Below the pieces are notes generated by a model. It was not told where the DNA came from. It was given only the letters and a program-made list of their open reading frames with translations, and did no database searches. Positions 15,617 through 18,734 of a stretch of 18,734 nucleotides of DNA are shown here, piece by piece. The DNA comes from Willaertia magna. Its lineage: Eukaryota > Heterolobosea > Eutetramitea > Acrasida > Naegleriidae. Position 1 is the first letter of the stretch. Every line of letters begins with the position of its first letter. The stretch is taken from positions 1 through 18,734 of the forward strand of contig CADWAF010000976.1 of NCBI GenBank assembly GCA_902984215.1. The letters run 5' to 3'. A program made the position numbers and the translations under genes.

Positions 15617-17503
15617 TTACTGTATTGCACAATTACTTTGTTGTGTTTGAGCTATTTGATTACATATAGACAACAATACACGTAACCTTTCTTTTGTATT
15701 TGTAATAGATAATAAATCTAATTTCAATTGTGTTGTCAATGGTAATAAAGCAGAAACCCAAAAACTTAATTTCTCACAATCATTTTCATTAGGTAAAGGT
15801 CCAATCTTCTGTAATATTGATTGTTTCGTTTCATCTCCAACTTCTTCTAAGAAATTAGAAACAAATAAATAAAGTCTTTCATTCAATTGTTGCATTGTCA
15901 TTTTCTCTGCTTGATACCAAATATTATTTTGTTGTTGTTGAGAGTTAACACCACCAACTGCACCAGCAACACCTGCAGTTGTAGAACTACTTGTTGTTGT
16001 TGTAGAAGAATAAGTGGATATCTGTTCTTTTTGTAAAGATTCCAACTCTGTCAATGTTTTGTCTTTAATAATCTGAACTTTTGCACAAATATATCCATCT
16101 GTCTCCCATTTCTCTAAAATTTTAAAACGATCTGTCCCAACAGTTTCTATAATACTTCTACCATCAGGTAATAATTTAAAATTTGTAATTTTAGCAATAC
16201 AACCATATTTTGCAATATCTCCATTTCTATTAGGTCCACAACATACAAGACCAAAGCTTTTACTTCCAGACATACATCTTCTCATCATTAAACGATATCT
16301 TGGTTCAAATATATGTAATGGTAAATTAGTATTTGGAAATAATACAAAATCTAATACAAATATAGGTAATTGATTAATATTTAATTCTTTCTTTGTTTCA
16401 ATGTCCATTTCCTTTTTTCTTTCTTCATAATCTACTTTACAAAACTTTTGAACTAATTCATTAATCACAACAGTGACAGGATAATCATATGGGACGACAT
16501 GAATCACTTGTCTACATAATGGACATTTATCACTATAATCATGTACTCTACAAATACAACTTCTATCAAATGTATGACCACAACTTAATGTAATTGGTTC
16601 ATAAAAAACTCTATAACATAATGGACATTCTAACTCTTCAATCTCTTCTTTAAAATCATATAAAGTATTAGTCCTCTTTCTTTCATTAATCACTGCTGTA
16701 CCTGTTTCGTGTTGTGTATGTAAATTACCTCCAGTTAGTTTCTTATTATTACTGTTTGACAGTTCTGACTGTTGTTTTTCTAAATTTTGTTTTAGAATAG
16801 AAATGAATTGATTTGCTTGTTCATTATTTGGATCAATTTGTAAAATTATTCTCAAGTCACGTTCTGCTTCTTGATTTAATTGCATTGGTATCATCATTTC
16901 TAATTTCTTTAAAAGTAATTCAACTAATTGGAATTTAACTTGTTCTATAGTTTCCATTAGATAATTTATTGATCTGTTATTATTTGTCACCTCTACTTGT
17001 TGTTTACTTTGATTAATTAATTCATCTAAAATATCTTGTAAGGATTTTGTTTGGTTAGCTAAAAGACCTTTAATTGTAGTTTACAAATTTTAAAAATTAT
17101 AACAAAAAATTGTAAATCTTGCTTGAGCGGGAAAAAAATACTTACTTAAAGCTTCGTGAGGTCTTCTCTCTTGGATGTATCGTTCTATTTGGTCCAATAA
17201 TTCATCTTTTTCTTCTTTAGATAGAAGCGAAGGAATGGAATAGGGTTCCAGGTTTATTTCTTCTTCCGTAATTAGTAATTGATTATTGTTATTTTCATTA
17301 TTACCACTAATGGGACCTGTTGCGCTTTGCTTGTTTAATCCACTGTTTTGTTGTTGTTCGAAAAAGCTTTGTAAAGAAGGTAGATTGGAAGGTTGTGCGT
17401 GTGGAGTTATATTAGAGGAATTGTTTGTCATTTGTTGTTGGTAGTGTGGAAAGGCTTGTTCTCTATTATTATTCGCTTCTCTGGATTGCTGACTATTATT
17501 CAT
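15617..17503 (-). CDS. RING finger/LON-domain protein (LONRF-like)
   Basis: The coding parts are 17503-17146 and 17067-15617, giving 602 residues. The N-terminal 80 residues are Gln/Asn/Ser-rich and look disordered. Residues about 95-215 form helices with TPR-like spacing, split by the intron in an ERRPHEALS/LLANQ segment and ending in AERDLRIILQIDPNNEQAN. A RING finger follows at 267-304 (ECPLC, CGHTF, KCPLC), with Asp at 287 in place of the usual fifth zinc ligand. The LON substrate-binding domain follows (about 352-590: LPIFVLDFVLFP, LHIFEPRYRLMMRRC), with a Ser/Thr/Gln loop near 470-500. TPR, RING and LON in this order mark LONRF-type proteins, which are probable E3 ubiquitin ligases with poorly known substrates. 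The start ATG at 17503 has an in-frame stop upstream. No protease domain of Lon is present. Confidence 0.92.
17068..17145 (-). other. RING/LON gene intron (78 bases)
   Basis: The donor is A|GTAAGT and the acceptor ATTAAAG, at phase 1 (A|GT = Ser). Reading through the intron ends in a stop after about 20 codons. The splice joins a continuous helical repeat and gives an open frame of 602 codons. Confidence 0.87.
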
Positions 17504-17748
17504 TTGAAGCAATATTTAATAAATTATAGAGGATGTTTTTTTTTCTTTTAAGAAAGGCTTCTCAAAGTTCCAGTATAATTGGGGACTAATTCAAGTATAA
17601 AAATATCTGAATAGTTTCAGATATACCCAAAACTATGACAGTACATACCTACAGATTTGGCTCTACGAATTTGCAAAAACACTCTTAATAAAGAAGATGT
17701 CGAAATTCAATAGCTTTTAAAACTTGTGTTTTTTTTTCGTTTTGCTAA
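17504..17748. promoter_or_regulatory. RING-LON/SAM gene divergent region
   Basis: This region should hold the promoter of the minus-strand RING/LON gene and the promoter plus first exon or exons of the plus-strand SAM gene. Candidate + strand splice acceptors are TTTCAG (17620), CCTACAG (17654) and a strong pyrimidine-rich TTGCTAACAG (17751). ATG codons occur at 17533, 17634 and 17698, but none leads in frame into the SAM reading frame without splicing. I could not settle the exon structure. Confidence 0.4.
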
Positions 17749-17751
17749 CAG

Positions 17752-18734
17752 AACAGAAAGGAAAACATACATTTATTATTTTTTAAAAAGATTTATCGTA
17801 TTTTTGAGAAAAATAAAATTACTGGAACATTCTTTTGTAAAATACCAATCACTAAAGGAGATATTGTTGGATTAGGAATTAAACCTGGATTAGCAATTAC
17901 ATTACATCAACAAATTGAAACATTACAAGAAAGAATGAAATCAATTAATCCTTACAATGTTATATTAAGTGAAGAAGAACATAAAAAACTATTTTCTTAT
18001 TCTTCTTCACCTAGTATCTTATATGAAAGTAATAATAATAATAATAATCCAAATTCAATTGCTTCATTAAGAAAGTTATCAGTGTCATCTTCACTTTATG
18101 AAAGTGAACAATATAAAGATTTAGAAGCAATTAATGGTTCTATAATTAGTGAAACAACAACAAGTGATTCATCTCCTTCTTCATCTACCATAACTACAAC
18201 ATCAACAACAACTGGAAGTGTTGTTAATAATAATTTAACTGGAAGTTTACCACATTGTATTAGTATGTCAGATTTAGTTGTAGAAGATGATTACTTTCTA
18301 GAAGTTGAATTAGAATCATTTACTGTAAATAGTAAAGAAGATGAAGAAAAAGAGAAACATGAATTATTAGGACAATTACAAACATTTAACAGTAGACAAA
18401 GTATTTCAGAAATGTTAAATGATGATTTAATTAATGAAGTAAATAATGATAATAATAACACTTTAAAAGTAATGAATAATAATAATAGTAATCATAGAAT
18501 TAGTGGAGTATTTCAACAACCATATGTTTTAGTTCCAGTTGCACCTTTAGAAGAAGTTCCAAATGAATATAAAAATAATTATGAATATTGTTTACAAAAT
18601 TTAAAAAATAATTTACCTTTTGAATTAACAAATATTCGTAGTATTGCACAGGATTTAATAATACCTGAAAGATTTTTATTTAAATATTGTAATACTAAAT
18701 TATATATGCAAGATGATGAAGATGATAATAGTAC
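17752..18734 (+). CDS. SAM-domain protein, partial at both ends
   Basis: One frame is open from 17749 to the right edge with no stop (about 328 codons), so the gene continues beyond the window. The first in-frame ATG is at 17932, inside or just after the conserved part, so upstream exon(s) are needed. I place the exon start after the acceptor TTGCTAACAG (17751); AAAAAG ending at 17790 is an alternative. The first 60 residues read IYRIFEKNKITGTFF, then ITKGDIVGLGIKPGLAITLHQQIETL. This is the C-terminal two-thirds of a SAM domain, a protein-protein interaction module. The rest has Asn, Ser and Thr low-complexity tracts between conserved-looking blocks (such as QQPYVLVPVAPLEEVP and NLPFELTNIRSIAQDL) that I do not recognise. 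Signalling scaffold or enzyme roles are both possible; the missing 3' part would decide. Confidence 0.75.
18031..18048 (+). repeat. (AAT)6 microsatellite, poly-Asn coding
   Basis: Six perfect AAT triplets lie in the frame of the SAM gene and encode six Asn. Such runs are prone to length change between strains. Confidence 0.8.

Noticed and set aside
16991..17090. Treating the two RING/LON reading frames as separate genes
   Set aside because: A GTAAGT...AAAG intron joins them into one 602-codon frame across a continuous helical repeat, and the downstream frame has no ATG at its start.
17689..17715. Reassigned TAG codon in the SAM gene
   Set aside because: An in-frame TAG follows a SAM-like block, but seven complete genes show no read-through TAG or TGA. 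A splice or decay explanation is simpler.
1..18734. CRISPR array, insertion sequence, retroelement or defence system
   Set aside because: No regularly spaced repeats, no paired terminal repeats and no transposase, integrase or reverse-transcriptase motifs were seen on either strand.

Overview
The window is nuclear DNA from an AT-rich, gene-dense, mitochondriate protist. The evidence is GT-AG introns of 62 to 78 bases, two intron-less eukaryotic tRNA genes with internal A and B boxes, and nucleus-encoded eukaryotic proteins (ALG8, a TANGO6/RTP1-type protein, TIM44, GPN1, a RasGAP and a RING/LON protein). All seven complete genes end in TAA and no in-frame TAG or TGA is read through, so the genetic code looks standard. 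A Naegleria/Willaertia-like heterolobosean amoeba is my best guess. It rests on the low GC, few short introns, Asn/Ser/Thr/Gln low-complexity tracts, and a decayed F-box/DUF4116-like reading frame at the left. This is inference; a dictyostelid is the main alternative, although the free use of GGA for glycine argues somewhat against it.

Layout. Positions 1-2271 are extremely AT-rich and hold a broken, frameshifted relic of an F-box/DUF4116-like gene. Positions 2581-2805 carry two convergent tRNA genes, Ile(AAT) on + and Val(AAC) on -. From about 3.2 kb to the right edge the window is packed with protein genes: ALG8 (-), the TANGO6/RTP1 homologue (+), an NF1-like RasGAP (-), TIM44 (+), GPN1 (+), a small membrane protein (+), a RING/LON protein (-), and the start of a SAM-domain gene (+) cut by the window edge. 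Strand switches give divergent pairs (ALG8/RTP1, RasGAP/TIM44, RING-LON/SAM) and tight convergent pairs (RTP1/RasGAP stops 59 bases apart; small membrane protein/RING-LON stops 5 bases apart).

Three introns could be placed from reading frame and protein homology, each near the 5' end of a minus-strand gene (ALG8, RasGAP, RING-LON). Each splice restores an intact frame: 560, 1026 and 602 codons respectively. The four complete plus-strand genes show no introns inside the coding region.

How the genes relate. They are mostly housekeeping genes for separate processes: N-glycan precursor glucosylation in the ER (ALG8), mitochondrial protein import (TIM44), Ras signalling (RasGAP) and probable ubiquitin ligation (RING-LON). 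Two of them, the RTP1 homologue and GPN1, act in the same process in yeast and animals: assembly and nuclear import of RNA polymerase II. I see no mobile element, CRISPR array or defence-type system. The most informative points are the compact neurofibromin-like architecture, an unusually long TIM44 linker, an Asp in place of a RING zinc-ligand Cys, repeated upstream ORFs, and the unresolved 5' end of the SAM gene.
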